From positions 1,302,001 through 1,366,000 of the forward strand of contig CP138932.1 in NCBI GenBank assembly GCA_047125605.1: 64,000 nt of DNA, written 5' to 3'. The notes under the pieces are model-generated. The model searched no databases. It was not told where the DNA came from and saw only the letters and a list, made by a program, of their open reading frames with translations. The stretch's first letter is position 1. Each line of letters opens with the position of its first letter. The position numbers and the translations under genes are program-made. Of the stretch, positions 56,328 to 64,000 are shown one piece after another. Source of the DNA: JAKVBK01 sp022447275. GTDB lineage: Bacteria; Pseudomonadota; Alphaproteobacteria; Rhodobacterales; Rhodobacteraceae.

Positions 56328-57584
56328 TCACCGCCGACGCAGAGCTTTCAGCGTTGCATCGCGCGACAGCCAATCCTCGATCCCAACGGCAACCGCACGG
56401 GCCGTGTTGCTGCGCCAGGCCGGGTCTTGCAGCCGCGCCAGATCATCAGGGGAGGACATGAAGCCCAACTCCAGCAACAAGGCAGGCATATCGGGCGCCT
56501 TCAGCACGGCGAACGCTCCGGACTCCCTGGGGGATTTATGCAGCTGCACCCCATTGGCGCGGAACGCATCCACAAGCGCATCCGCCAAAGCATCGGTCCG
56601 GGGGGCCGTTTCGCGACGGGCGATCTCCATCAAAGCGGTGGCCACCGCGTCATCGGTGGCTTCCAGATCGACCCCGGAGAGCAGATCATCGCGGCGGTGC
56701 CGCTCTGCCAAAAGGCGCGAGGCCTGTGAGGAAGCAGTTTCGGCAAGGGTATAAATCTGAGCCCCGTTCGCCCGCCCGACCTCTAGCGAGTCCGCATGGA
56801 TCGAGATGAAGATATCTGCGCGAAAATGACGGGCAGCGGCAATGCGCCCCTCAAGGCTCACGAAGGTATCATCCCCCCGCGACAGGGCCACGTCATGGCC
56901 CCGACGACGCAGGATGTCGCGGGCCTCGCGGGCGAAGGCCAGAACAATATCCGCCTCTTCCGTATCGCCGACGATTGCACCGGGATCGATGCCACCATGG
57001 CCGGGATCAAGCAGGATGCGCAGGCGGTTGCCTCCAGCCTGATCGGCCGTCCCGTCAGGGTCTGTGGCAAAAGCTTCCTCGGTGCGGAACAGATCGGACA
57101 GGATGGGCCCTGTCGCGGCTGCGAATTCCGGCCCGGTGACCCGCTCGAGCACAACATTCAACTGCACCGCCGCGTCACTGTCGCGGGTTTGCAGGGCGAC
57201 CGTGTCAATCGTCAGAGGCTCCGCAATCGACAACACCAGCCGTGACCAGCCCTGGCGAAACGGACCCGCGCGCAGCCCCGTAATCCGCCCGCCATCCACA
57301 AGAGCTGCCTCAAGGTCGGCGAAGGGAACAGAGGCGAAATCCACATCCCGGAAATCCATGACGATGCGGCGCGGATTATCAAGCGTGTGCACACGGAAAG
57401 GTACCGCTTGGCTCATCCCAAGCGAGACTTCCGCCCCGCCCCAAGTGCCCCGTTGGCCGGTTTCATCCATCAAAACACGGGCAACTGCGCCAAACCCCTG
57501 CCCGCCGGGCACGGTGGTCTGCGCTTGCGCTGTCAGGCCGAAACAAGCGGCCAGCAAGATCATCAGGCTTCGCAACAGGCTCAT
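56328..57584 (-). CDS. N-acetylmuramoyl-L-alanine amidase, AmiC type
   Basis: 418 residues. Signal peptide (cleavage near TAQAQ, about residue 22), an N-terminal AMIN-like domain (about 45-130) and a C-terminal amidase_3 domain. Zinc ligands are in ILLDPGHGGIDPGAI, SIHADS and the catalytic Glu in LLLELGFMSSPDD. Splits septal peptidoglycan by removing stem peptides from MurNAc. Its start overlaps the aminotransferase stop by four bases. Confidence 0.94.
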   Translation of the reverse strand: MSLLRSLMILLAACFGLTAQAQTTVPGGQGFGAVARVLMDETGQRGTWGGAEVSLGMSQAVPFRVHTLDNPRRIVMDFRDVDFASVPFADLEAALVDGGRITGLRAGPFRQGWSRLVLSIAEPLTIDTVALQTRDSDAAVQLNVVLERVTGPEFAAATGPILSDLFRTEEAFATDPDGTADQAGGNRLRILLDPGHGGIDPGAIVGDTEEADIVLAFAREARDILRRRGHDVALSRGDDTFVSLEGRIAAARHFRADIFISIHADSLEVGRANGAQIYTLAETASSQASRLLAERHRRDDLLSGVDLEATDDAVATALMEIARRETAPRTDALADALVDAFRANGVQLHKSPRESGAFAVLKAPDMPALLLELGFMSSPDDLARLQDPAWRSNTARAVAVGIEDWLSRDATLKALRRR

Positions 57585-58732
57585 TGGCGCGGCTCCCGCT
57601 TGGCAAAAAAGCGCGCGAGCCGGGCGATACCCTCTTCGATATCCTCCGTGGAGCGCGCATAGGACAGGCGCAAGGTCTGATGCCCGCGCACTGCATCAAA
57701 ATCGAGACCGGGCGTGACGGCCACACCGACCTCATCCAAGATTTCGGCGGCCAAGCTGCGGCTGTCGTCAGTCCAGCGCGACACGTCCGCGTAGATGTAG
57801 AAAGCCCCGTCCGGGGGGGCAAAATCTGGCAAACCGGCGGCCGGCAACTTCTCGATCATCAAAGCCCTGTTGGCTTTGTAGACCTCCAGATTGGCGTCCA
57901 GTTCCTCGGTGCAGTCCAGCGCGGCCAGCGCCGTCACCTGGCTGGCATGGGGCGGACAGATGAACATGTTCTGCGCCAACCGCTCATAGACGCGAATGTC
58001 GCTTTCAGGCACCACCATCCAGCCCACGCGCCAACCCGTCATCGAGAAATACTTGGAGAAGGAATTGATCACGAGGATGTCGTCAGACACTTCGAGCGCC
58101 GAGATCGCGCGGCCCTCATACTGGATGCCATGATAAATTTCGTCAGAGATGAAGTTGGCGCCGATGTCATGACAGCGCGTGATCAGCGCGGACAACGCGG
58201 CACGATCCAGCATGGTTCCGGATGGGTTCGCAGGCGAGGCCACGATCAGCCCATCCACATCCGAAGGCACATCGCCCGCCACAGGCTGCAGCCTGTTTTC
58301 CAGTGCCGTTTCCAGCGCAACCGGGGTCAGCGACAGCGCCTTGAGGATCTGGCGGTACGAGGGATAGCCCGGCGCGCCCAGTGCCACCCGCGCCCCGGCA
58401 TCAAACAGCGCCGTGAAGCCCAGAACGAACGCACCTGACGCGCCCGCCGTCACCACAATGCGATCGGGATTGATGTCGAGCCCGTACCAATCCGTGTAAA
58501 GCCGGGCGATGCGGGCCCGCAAAGCAGGCAGCCCCAGCGCCACCGTGTAGCCAAGAGCATCCGCCCCCATGGCTTGGGTCAACGCTGCCCGTGCGCCCGC
58601 TGGCGCCGGGGTGCTGGGCTGACCCACCTCCATGTGGATTACCCGACGCCCGGCCGCTTCCGCTTGCCGGGCGGCCTCCATGACATCCATCACGATGAAG
58701 GGATCAACCCCACTTCGGCTTGAATTCCGCAT
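57581..58732 (-). CDS. PLP-dependent aminotransferase, class I/II
   Basis: 383 residues from ATG 58732 with AAGGAG ten bases upstream. Fold-type I: TAGASGAFVLGF phosphate cup, VASPANPSGTML, FISDEIYHGIQYEG, and the PLP-binding Lys in INSFSKYFSMTGWRVGW. Aspartate/aromatic aminotransferase-like; substrate cannot be fixed by sequence alone. Translationally coupled to the downstream amidase. Confidence 0.92.
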   Translation of the reverse strand: MRNSSRSGVDPFIVMDVMEAARQAEAAGRRVIHMEVGQPSTPAPAGARAALTQAMGADALGYTVALGLPALRARIARLYTDWYGLDINPDRIVVTAGASGAFVLGFTALFDAGARVALGAPGYPSYRQILKALSLTPVALETALENRLQPVAGDVPSDVDGLIVASPANPSGTMLDRAALSALITRCHDIGANFISDEIYHGIQYEGRAISALEVSDDILVINSFSKYFSMTGWRVGWMVVPESDIRVYERLAQNMFICPPHASQVTALAALDCTEELDANLEVYKANRALMIEKLPAAGLPDFAPPDGAFYIYADVSRWTDDSRSLAAEILDEVGVAVTPGLDFDAVRGHQTLRLSYARSTEDIEEGIARLARFFAKREPRQ

Positions 58733-58786
58733 CAACCGCTCCTTAGGCTGCTGTGAGCGTTGAACCAATCACAGGAGGGAAGGTCA

Positions 58787-60112
58787 ATGCGCCTGCGCGC
58801 CTTCCTCGCACTGCTTGCCCTGTTGGGCACAGTTTTGTCATCTTTGCCTGCGGCAGCGATCACGATCCTGCGAGATGCAGAGATGGAGCGTGCCCTGCGC
58901 GAACTGGCCCGGCCCATCATCTCGGCTGCGGGCCTGTCCGCGGGCCAGGTGCGCATCATGGTGATCCAGGATGACAGCTTGAACGCGTTCGTGGTCGATT
59001 CGAGCTCGGTCTTCATCCATTCCGGCCTGATCCTGAAGATGAAGCGCCCCGAAATGCTGCAGGGGGTGATTGCCCATGAAGTGGCCCATATCGCAAACGG
59101 TCACCTGACACGGCGCGCGGGCAATGCCCGGGCCGCCCGAAACGCGGCGCTCTTCGGCATAATTGCCTCCGGTCTTGCGGCCGCAAGCGATTCCCGGCTG
59201 GGCGCGGCTATTGGTGCGGGCAGCATCGCGTCGGCGCAGGGCCGTTTTCTCAGCCATACGCGGGGTGAAGAATCCGCCGCCGACCAATCCGCTGTCCGCT
59301 ACATGACCCGCGCAGGAATAGACCCAAGCGCTCTGGCCGATGTTATGGAAATCTTCGAGGGGCAGGAGGTGCTGTCGGCGGCGCGCCAGGATCCCTATGT
59401 GCGCACCCACCCGCTCTCGCGCGAGCGGCTGCGTGCGATCCGCGGCTATGCTGCCGCCTATAGCGACGATAGCCCCCCTACCCCCGAAGCCGCCTATTGG
59501 TACGCCCGCGTGCAGGCCAAGCTGACGGCCCATATCCGCGCCCCGCGCTACACTTTGCGCAAGTTCAAGGCCAAGGACACATCCGACGCGGCGCTGGTGG
59601 GCCGGGCCTATGCCTATCATCGGCAGGCCAATGCGCCAAAGGCTCTGGGCGAGATCGGCAAGCTGATCGCGCGCAGGCCCAATGATGCCTACGCCCATGA
59701 ATTGCGGGGGCTGATCCTGATGGGCGCCCGCCGGTTTGGCGATGCAGCGGCGGCCTATCGCAAAGCCGCATCCCTGGCCCCAAAAGAACCCCTGATCGCC
59801 GCCGGGCATGGCGCAGCCCTGCTCGCCGCCGGACGTTCGGCAGAGGCGCTGCGTGTTCTGGAAAAGGCGCGCGCCCGGGATCGGCGCAACCCACGCCTGC
59901 TGCGGGATCTTGCCGTAGCCTATGCCAAACAAGGCCAGCCCGCTCAGGCCAGCCTTGCCACTGCCGAGCGTTACGCCCTCACCGGGCGGCTCGAAACTGC
60001 CGGAATTCATGCCCGCCGCGCGGCGGGCCAGTTGCCCCGGGGCTCTGCCTCGTGGCAAAGAGCCATGGACATCGCCGATGCGGCGGACCGCCTTGCCGAA
60101 AGGAAACCCTAG
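58787..60112 (+). CDS. M48 family metallopeptidase with TPR domain (BepA/YfgC-like)
   Basis: 441 residues. Signal peptide (cleavage near LPAAA, about residue 25), M48 zinc peptidase domain with HEVAHIANGH and downstream Glu in EESAADQSAVRYM, then a C-terminal TPR region (about 265-430). In E. coli BepA degrades or helps stalled outer-membrane proteins, notably LptD, in the periplasm. The architecture matches. A very good RBS (AGGAGGGAAGG) precedes ATG 58787. A DsbA-like gene follows one base later. Confidence 0.92.
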   Translation: MRLRAFLALLALLGTVLSSLPAAAITILRDAEMERALRELARPIISAAGLSAGQVRIMVIQDDSLNAFVVDSSSVFIHSGLILKMKRPEMLQGVIAHEVAHIANGHLTRRAGNARAARNAALFGIIASGLAAASDSRLGAAIGAGSIASAQGRFLSHTRGEESAADQSAVRYMTRAGIDPSALADVMEIFEGQEVLSAARQDPYVRTHPLSRERLRAIRGYAAAYSDDSPPTPEAAYWYARVQAKLTAHIRAPRYTLRKFKAKDTSDAALVGRAYAYHRQANAPKALGEIGKLIARRPNDAYAHELRGLILMGARRFGDAAAAYRKAASLAPKEPLIAAGHGAALLAAGRSAEALRVLEKARARDRRNPRLLRDLAVAYAKQGQPAQASLATAERYALTGRLETAGIHARRAAGQLPRGSASWQRAMDIADAADRLAERKP

Positions 60113-60113
60113 A

Positions 60114-60866
60114 ATGCTGACACGCCTGACACTTGCCGCCGGTATCGTCCTCGCGACAGCCCTGCCCCTCGCGTCACAGGACATGACCGCCCTCACCGAT
60201 GAAGAACGCACGGCCTTCCGTGCCGAAGTGCGCGCCTACCTGCTGGAAAATCCCGAGGTGTTGATGGAGGCGATCGCCGTTCTGGAACAACGCCAAGCCG
60301 AAGCGCAGGCGGAAGGGGATGTGCTGCTTGTGTCGCAGAACGCAGCAGAGCTGTTTGAAAGCCCCGATGACTGGGTCGGCGGCAATCCCGATGGCGACAT
60401 CACGATCGTCGAATTCCTCGACTACCGCTGCGGCTACTGCAAGCGCGCGCATCCAGAAGTCAAAGAGTTGCTGGAAAGCGACGGCAATATCCGGCTGATC
60501 GTGAAGGAACTGCCCATCCTCGGGCCACAGTCCGATCTTGCATCGCGCTTTGCACTGGCGGCAAAGCTGGTGGCCGGGGATGCGGCCTATGCCTCTGTCA
60601 ATGATGCGCTCATGGGGCTGCGCGGCGAGATTAGTCCGGCCAGCCTCGATCGTCTGGCCGCTGATCTGGGCCTCGATGGTGCGGCAATCCTCGCCCAGAC
60701 CACATCTGAGGACGTGGAGCGCGTGCTGCAACGCAACCGGGCCTTGGCGCGTGCCATGGATATCTCGGGAACACCCAGCTTTGTCATGGCCGGTGACATG
60801 GTGCGCGGCTACGTGCCGCTCGAACAGATGCGCCTGATCGTGGAAGAGGCCCGCTCCGACGGGTAG
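60114..60866 (+). CDS. DsbA-family periplasmic disulfide oxidoreductase
   Basis: 250 residues. Signal peptide (about 1-21, ATALPLAS), an N-terminal helical extension (about 25-80) and a thioredoxin fold with active site CGYC in LDYRCGYCKRAHPEV and cis-Pro in SGTPSFVMAG. The com1/BcfH-like subgroup with an N-terminal dimerisation helix is the closest pattern. It starts one base after the M48 peptidase stop, so the pair is one operon serving envelope protein folding and quality control. Confidence 0.93.
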   Translation: MLTRLTLAAGIVLATALPLASQDMTALTDEERTAFRAEVRAYLLENPEVLMEAIAVLEQRQAEAQAEGDVLLVSQNAAELFESPDDWVGGNPDGDITIVEFLDYRCGYCKRAHPEVKELLESDGNIRLIVKELPILGPQSDLASRFALAAKLVAGDAAYASVNDALMGLRGEISPASLDRLAADLGLDGAAILAQTTSEDVERVLQRNRALARAMDISGTPSFVMAGDMVRGYVPLEQMRLIVEEARSDG

Positions 60867-60893
60867 GCCCCTAAGCACCACAGCCTTCGTGAG

Positions 60894-60928
60894 GCCGCCG
60901 CCCCATACATAGGGCGGCGGCTTTTTTT
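60894..60928 (+). terminator. Intrinsic terminator after the DsbA-like gene
   Basis: GCCGCCGCCC (60894-60903) pairs perfectly with GGGCGGCGGC (60912-60921), followed by seven T. Confidence 0.96.
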
Positions 60929-61081
60929 GTTCCGTCATCTGCCCTTAGGGCAACGGTGAAAGCTATGTTCCTAGCGCAATGCGGCAATGCAAAACTGATG
61001 GTTGCTGCAGCGCGGCAAATGCTTAATTTCCCCTTAACACAGAGCGCAATGCTCAGAACGCAACACGCCAAGGAGACCATG

Positions 61082-61303
61082 ATGGCCGCGATCGACACCC
61101 ATGTTGCCAGCCCCAGCCTGCTCCAGATTCTGGCGACCCCGTTCACTGCGTTTTGGAACTACTGCATCCGCGTGGCCGAAAATGACCCCCGCGTGAAGCA
61201 AGCTGCGGCCCTGTCGGCCCTGAGTGACGAACAACTGGCGGAACGCGGCCTTCAGCGCGCCGATATCGCGCGCTTCGTGTTCCGCGACCACCTGCACCTC
61301 TGA
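61082..61303 (+). CDS. DUF1127 small protein, CcaF1-like
   Basis: 73 residues; AAGGAG lies six bases before ATG 61082 (an adjacent ATG is at 61079). Rich in small residues at the N-terminus, a middle helix (TPFTAFWNYCIRVAENDPR) and the basic C-terminal DUF1127 arm LSDEQLAERGLQRADIARFV. In Rhodobacter sphaeroides the DUF1127 gene ccaF1 heads a transcript that is processed to CcsR sRNAs, and CcaF1 binds RNA. The same arrangement is visible here: two CUCCUCCC-loop hairpins follow at once. It has its own terminator-bounded unit between 60928 and 61398. Confidence 0.88.
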   Translation: MAAIDTHVASPSLLQILATPFTAFWNYCIRVAENDPRVKQAAALSALSDEQLAERGLQRADIARFVFRDHLHL

Positions 61304-61315
61304 GGGTGCATCCGA

Positions 61316-61398
61316 ATACCCGCCCCTCTTCTCCTCCCTAGGGGTCGGGCAATGACCGCCGCTTCGGTACCTCCTCCCACCGAAGCGGCGGTTTTTTT
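61316..61398 (+). ncRNA. Cuckoo/CcsR-like sRNA, two hairpins with anti-SD loops
   Basis: Hairpin 1: CCCG-CCCCT (61319-61327) with AGGGG-T-CGGG (61340-61349), loop CTTCTCCTCCCT. Hairpin 2: a perfect 14-bp stem (61355-61368 with 61379-61392), loop ACCTCCTCCC, containing the exact anti-Shine-Dalgarno CCTCCTCCC at 61370-61378, and a T-tract. Two stem-loops exposing (C)CUCCUCCC, downstream of a DUF1127 gene, is the hallmark of the alphaproteobacterial cuckoo RNA family, including R. sphaeroides CcsR1-4. Only one copy is seen here. Processing from the DUF1127 mRNA is inferred. Confidence 0.8.
61355..61398 (+). terminator. Intrinsic terminator of the DUF1127/sRNA unit
   Basis: ACCGCCGCTTCGGT and ACCGAAGCGGCGGT form an uninterrupted 14-bp stem with a ten-base loop and a run of seven T (61392-61398). 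It is also the second hairpin of the sRNA. Confidence 0.97.
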
Positions 61399-61559
61399 AT
61401 GCCATAGACGCCGATAACGAGGCGCAGATGTGAAATGGACGCCGGGCAGCAATGCGCAGGCGTCCTTCGTTCTTATTTAGGATTGAGGTGCCGCAGCAGG
61501 CTCAGGGGGCAGCACTTTGCCGTCTGGCCCGGAAGGGCCAGTGCGCGCCCGCGCAGACG

Positions 61560-62708
61560 TTACTCCGCAGGCTCTATGATTTCGGCTTCTGCGTCACTGA
61601 TGGCCTTGGCATCCAACTCGGCCGCTTTCGCTTCAACCTGTTCGACGATGTGCTCGACCATGTCATCATTGGACATCTTGTGGCTTTGCTTGCCGCCCAG
61701 ATAGACCATCCCGTGACCAGAACCGCCGCCCGTCCAGCCCACATCGGTCATCAACGCCTCACCGGGCCCATTCACAACGCAGCCAATGATCGACAGGCTC
61801 ATGGGCGTCTTGATGTGCTCTAACCGTTTTTCCAGCGCCTCAACCGTTTTGATCACGTCAAAGCCCTGCCGGGCACAGGACGGACAGGAGATGATATTCA
61901 CCCCGCGATGGCGCAGCCCCAGCGACTTGAGAATCTCGTAGCCGACCTTCACCTCCTCGACGGGGTCTGCCGAAAGGCTGACGCGGATCGTATCCCCGAT
62001 GCCCATCCAGAGCAGATTACCAAGCCCGATTGCGGATTTGATCGTGCCCGACGTCAGACCGCCTGCCTCAGTGATCCCAAGGTGGATCGGGGCATCCGTT
62101 GCATCGGCCAATTTCTGGTAGGCCGCGGTGGCCATGAACACGTCGGACGCCTTGCAGGAAATCTTGAACTCGTGAAAGTCATTGTCTTGCAGGATCTTGA
62201 TGTGATCCAAGCCGCTTTCCACCATCGCATCCGGGGTCGGCTCGCCGTATTTCTCAAGCAGATGCTTTTCGAGGCTGCCAGCATTGACCCCAATGCGCAT
62301 GGAACAATTGTTGTCCCGTGCGGCCTTGATGACCTCCTGCACGCGGGCCTCAGAGCCAATATTGCCCGGGTTGATCCGCAGACACGCTGCGCCCGCCTCG
62401 GCTGCCTCAACCCCCCGCATGTAATGGAAGTGGATATCTGCCACGATCGGAACGGACACCTCTGGGATAATCTGCTTGAGCGCCGCAGAGCTATCCTTGT
62501 CCGGCACGGAAATCCGCACGATGTCGGCCCCGGCCTCGGCGCATCGGTTCACCTGTTCGATCGTGCCTTTCACATCCGTCGTGACGGTGTTCGTCATGGT
62601 TTGCACCGAAATCGGCGCATCACCGCCCACGGGAACGGGGCCTACGGAGATCTGGCGACTTTCCCGGCGGTAGATATTGCGCCAGGGGCGAACGTGATTG
62701 ATCGACAT
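61560..62708 (-). CDS. ispG: 4-hydroxy-3-methylbut-2-enyl diphosphate synthase IspG (GcpE)
   Basis: 382 residues from ATG 62708 (MSINHVRPWRNIYRRES). [4Fe-4S] enzyme of the MEP isoprenoid pathway that opens the cyclic diphosphate to HMBPP. Cluster Cys in IISCPSCARQGFDV and IIGCVVNGPGEA; TIM-barrel segments MTNTVTTDVKGTIEQV and RINPGNIG. The acidic C-terminal tail is usual. Downstream of the RodZ-like gene, as in E. coli. Confidence 0.96.
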   Translation of the reverse strand: MSINHVRPWRNIYRRESRQISVGPVPVGGDAPISVQTMTNTVTTDVKGTIEQVNRCAEAGADIVRISVPDKDSSAALKQIIPEVSVPIVADIHFHYMRGVEAAEAGAACLRINPGNIGSEARVQEVIKAARDNNCSMRIGVNAGSLEKHLLEKYGEPTPDAMVESGLDHIKILQDNDFHEFKISCKASDVFMATAAYQKLADATDAPIHLGITEAGGLTSGTIKSAIGLGNLLWMGIGDTIRVSLSADPVEEVKVGYEILKSLGLRHRGVNIISCPSCARQGFDVIKTVEALEKRLEHIKTPMSLSIIGCVVNGPGEALMTDVGWTGGGSGHGMVYLGGKQSHKMSNDDMVEHIVEQVEAKAAELDAKAISDAEAEIIEPAE

Positions 62709-62810
62709 GCTTGACAGCCCTTCTGTCAACTCAGGGTGACACTACTCATATGCTAGGTGTAAAGCCAAGTTTTCATTCTGACAATGCGGCAGCCTGCACC
62801 GAGGCCCCAA

Positions 62811-64000
62811 TCATTGGCTTTCTTCGCTGAGATTTTCCAAAAGAGCGGCCTCGGCGAACCGCACGGCAGCGCGGCTTTGGGCGCCTTCTGCCTCGTCGAC
62901 CTTCGCAAAGGTCTGGGTCAGGTCATCGGAGGAGAGCGCGACATTTGAAACGACAGCTCCGGTGCTGCCAGCCGGCCCGTAGGTTTCACCGTTGACCATG
63001 AAATACAGATTGCCCGCGGCACCGGCGCGCAGGGTTGCTGGGCGCTCGGTGCGCGGCAAAACGAAACTGTCACCCGCTTGCAAGATTTTCTCCAAGAGGA
63101 TCGAGCCATCCGCATCGCGCACGCGCACCCAGGCCTCATCCACCGCGACCAGCATCACCTCCGGCGCATTTTCGGCCAGAACAATCGGCCCTTGCGCCCC
63201 GGCGGAGCCGGTGGACTGATCGGCCAGTGCGCGGCCCAAAGCAGAGCCTTCGCCAGGTGCGCCGGTCTCGATCGTGGGCAGGGTATCGGTGCGGGCGGAC
63301 AAGACGCCAACTTGCTGCGGATCAAGTGCAGCGATGGGCCCGTCGCGGGGGGTCATCACCGGCACGTCCAGCGCCTGCGGGCGGTACAGACGGTTCAGTG
63401 CCTCAGGTGCAACGAGGGCATTTGGCGCATTAAAGGCGGTCGCATCGGCGACAGGCTCGAGATCCTGTAGCGGATCAAGCTCAGCCAAGACACCCGGTGC
63501 AGACTCCATAGGGGTCACCCGCACTTGCTGAACTTCGTGCAAAACAGAGACCGCCCCATACCCGATGGCGCCCAGCAGCGTCAGCATCACCAGAATCGAA
63601 CCAACTGCGCCGGGCTCGATTCGCGCCAGAATGCCATCCGATTGCGGCGTGAAACTCAGCGCCCCTCCAAGCTCGCTTCCGAAGGTTGCGTCGTTCTTGG
63701 ACGCGGCCAAAAGCGGGGCTGCCGGCGAGGCTTTTGTCTTCGCGCGCTCCAGTCCATTGCCAAGTGCAAAGCCGGACTCGCGGCTGAAGGTTTCATAGGC
63801 CCATTCGGGATCGATGTTCAGATAGCGCGCATAAGAGCGCACGTAGCCGGCGATAAACCCTTTTGTTTCAAAGGCATCAGCATCAGCATTTTCGATTGCG
63901 GCGATGTAGGCGGCTTTAATTTTGAGGTCACGCTGAACGTCGAGCAGCGACTTTCCGAGAGTCGCACGCTCGCCGCGCATCATGTCGCCAAGCTTGAAGT
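62811..64000 (-). CDS. RodZ-like protein, HTH_25 and DUF4115 (5' end outside window)
   Basis: Open to the window edge in the minus frame, so the gene start is missing; the first visible codons read FKLGDMMRGERATLGKSL. N-terminal helix-turn-helix of the RodZ type (LGKSLLDVQRDLKIKAAYIAAIENAD, GFIAGYVRSYARYLNID), a membrane helix (GSILVMLTLLGAIGYGAV), a long disordered periplasmic linker and a C-terminal DUF4115 beta domain (VMLVAVDEAWVRVRDADGSI). RodZ tethers MreB to the elongation machinery. The pairing with ispG supports the call. Confidence 0.88.
   Translation of the reverse strand, partial: FKLGDMMRGERATLGKSLLDVQRDLKIKAAYIAAIENADADAFETKGFIAGYVRSYARYLNIDPEWAYETFSRESGFALGNGLERAKTKASPAAPLLAASKNDATFGSELGGALSFTPQSDGILARIEPGAVGSILVMLTLLGAIGYGAVSVLHEVQQVRVTPMESAPGVLAELDPLQDLEPVADATAFNAPNALVAPEALNRLYRPQALDVPVMTPRDGPIAALDPQQVGVLSARTDTLPTIETGAPGEGSALGRALADQSTGSAGAQGPIVLAENAPEVMLVAVDEAWVRVRDADGSILLEKILQAGDSFVLPRTERPATLRAGAAGNLYFMVNGETYGPAGSTGAVVSNVALSSDDLTQTFAKVDEAEGAQSRAAVRFAEAALLENLSEESQ

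Overview
The window reads as ordinary chromosome of a marine-type alphaproteobacterium of the order Rhodobacterales (Roseobacter group). It is GC-rich and densely coded. The gene order is typical of that group: yajC-secD-secF running into ccmABCD-ccmG, a urease cluster with a separate DUF1127 gene, and ilvB/ilvN with an alphaproteobacterial IlvN N-terminus. Genus is not decided; no rRNA, tRNA, CRISPR array, prophage or insertion sequence was seen.

Layout. 1-1.6 kb: end of a sensor kinase and its LuxR-type response regulator. 1.7-4.6 kb: ilvB and ilvN behind a previously unmarked leader peptide and attenuator. 4.7-5.3 kb: remnant of an RTX-type calcium-binding protein with two frameshifts. 5.5-12.7 kb (minus strand): protein export and cytochrome c maturation (yajC, secD, secF, a TSUP permease, an Mth938-like protein, ccmA, ccmB, ccmC, a small ccmD, ccmG). 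13-20 kb: secreted trypsin-like protease, serS, a DUF2235 hydrolase, then der-bamB-yfgM on the minus strand. 20.5-25.9 kb: RND efflux adaptor and a permease broken by one extra base, with a palindromic operator in front. 26-28.3 kb: CoxE-like VWA protein and MoxR ATPase. 29.5-36.6 kb: urease ureD-ureA-ureB-(histone H1-like gene)-ureC-(DUF1127)-ureE-ureF-ureG. 36.8-40.4 kb: pyrC, pyrE, dnaB, with DnaA-box-like sites before dnaB. 40.8-47.8 kb: lytic transglycosylase, ssb, queA, a very large AsmA/YhdP-like protein, and a Bcp peroxiredoxin. 47.9-56.1 kb: DUF455 ferritin-like protein, M23 peptidase and bactofilin pair, amidase, prfB, PBP1A. 56.3-64 kb: AmiC-type amidase, aminotransferase, M48 peptidase, DsbA-like protein, a DUF1127 gene followed by a two-hairpin RNA, ispG, and a RodZ-like protein cut by the window end.

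How it fits together. Much of the window serves the envelope. Sec export (SecDF-YajC, YfgM-like), outer-membrane assembly (BamB, M48/BepA-like), periplasmic thiol chemistry (CcmG, DsbA-like) and wall building or remodelling (PBP1A, AmiC, M23, bactofilin, transglycosylase, RodZ) are all present. In E. coli rodZ-ispG and yfgM-bamB-der belong to one cluster; here the two halves are about 40 kb apart.

Best candidates for a second look: the DUF1127 gene followed by two hairpins whose loops carry CUCCUCCC anti-Shine-Dalgarno motifs (cuckoo/CcsR-like RNA, 61.1-61.4 kb); the ilvBN attenuator; the terminator and 545-bp gap that separate ureC from ureDAB and the H1-like gene; the palindromic operator before the RND genes; and the DnaA-box cluster before dnaB. 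Three single-base frame breaks in two loci may be true mutations or sequencing errors.
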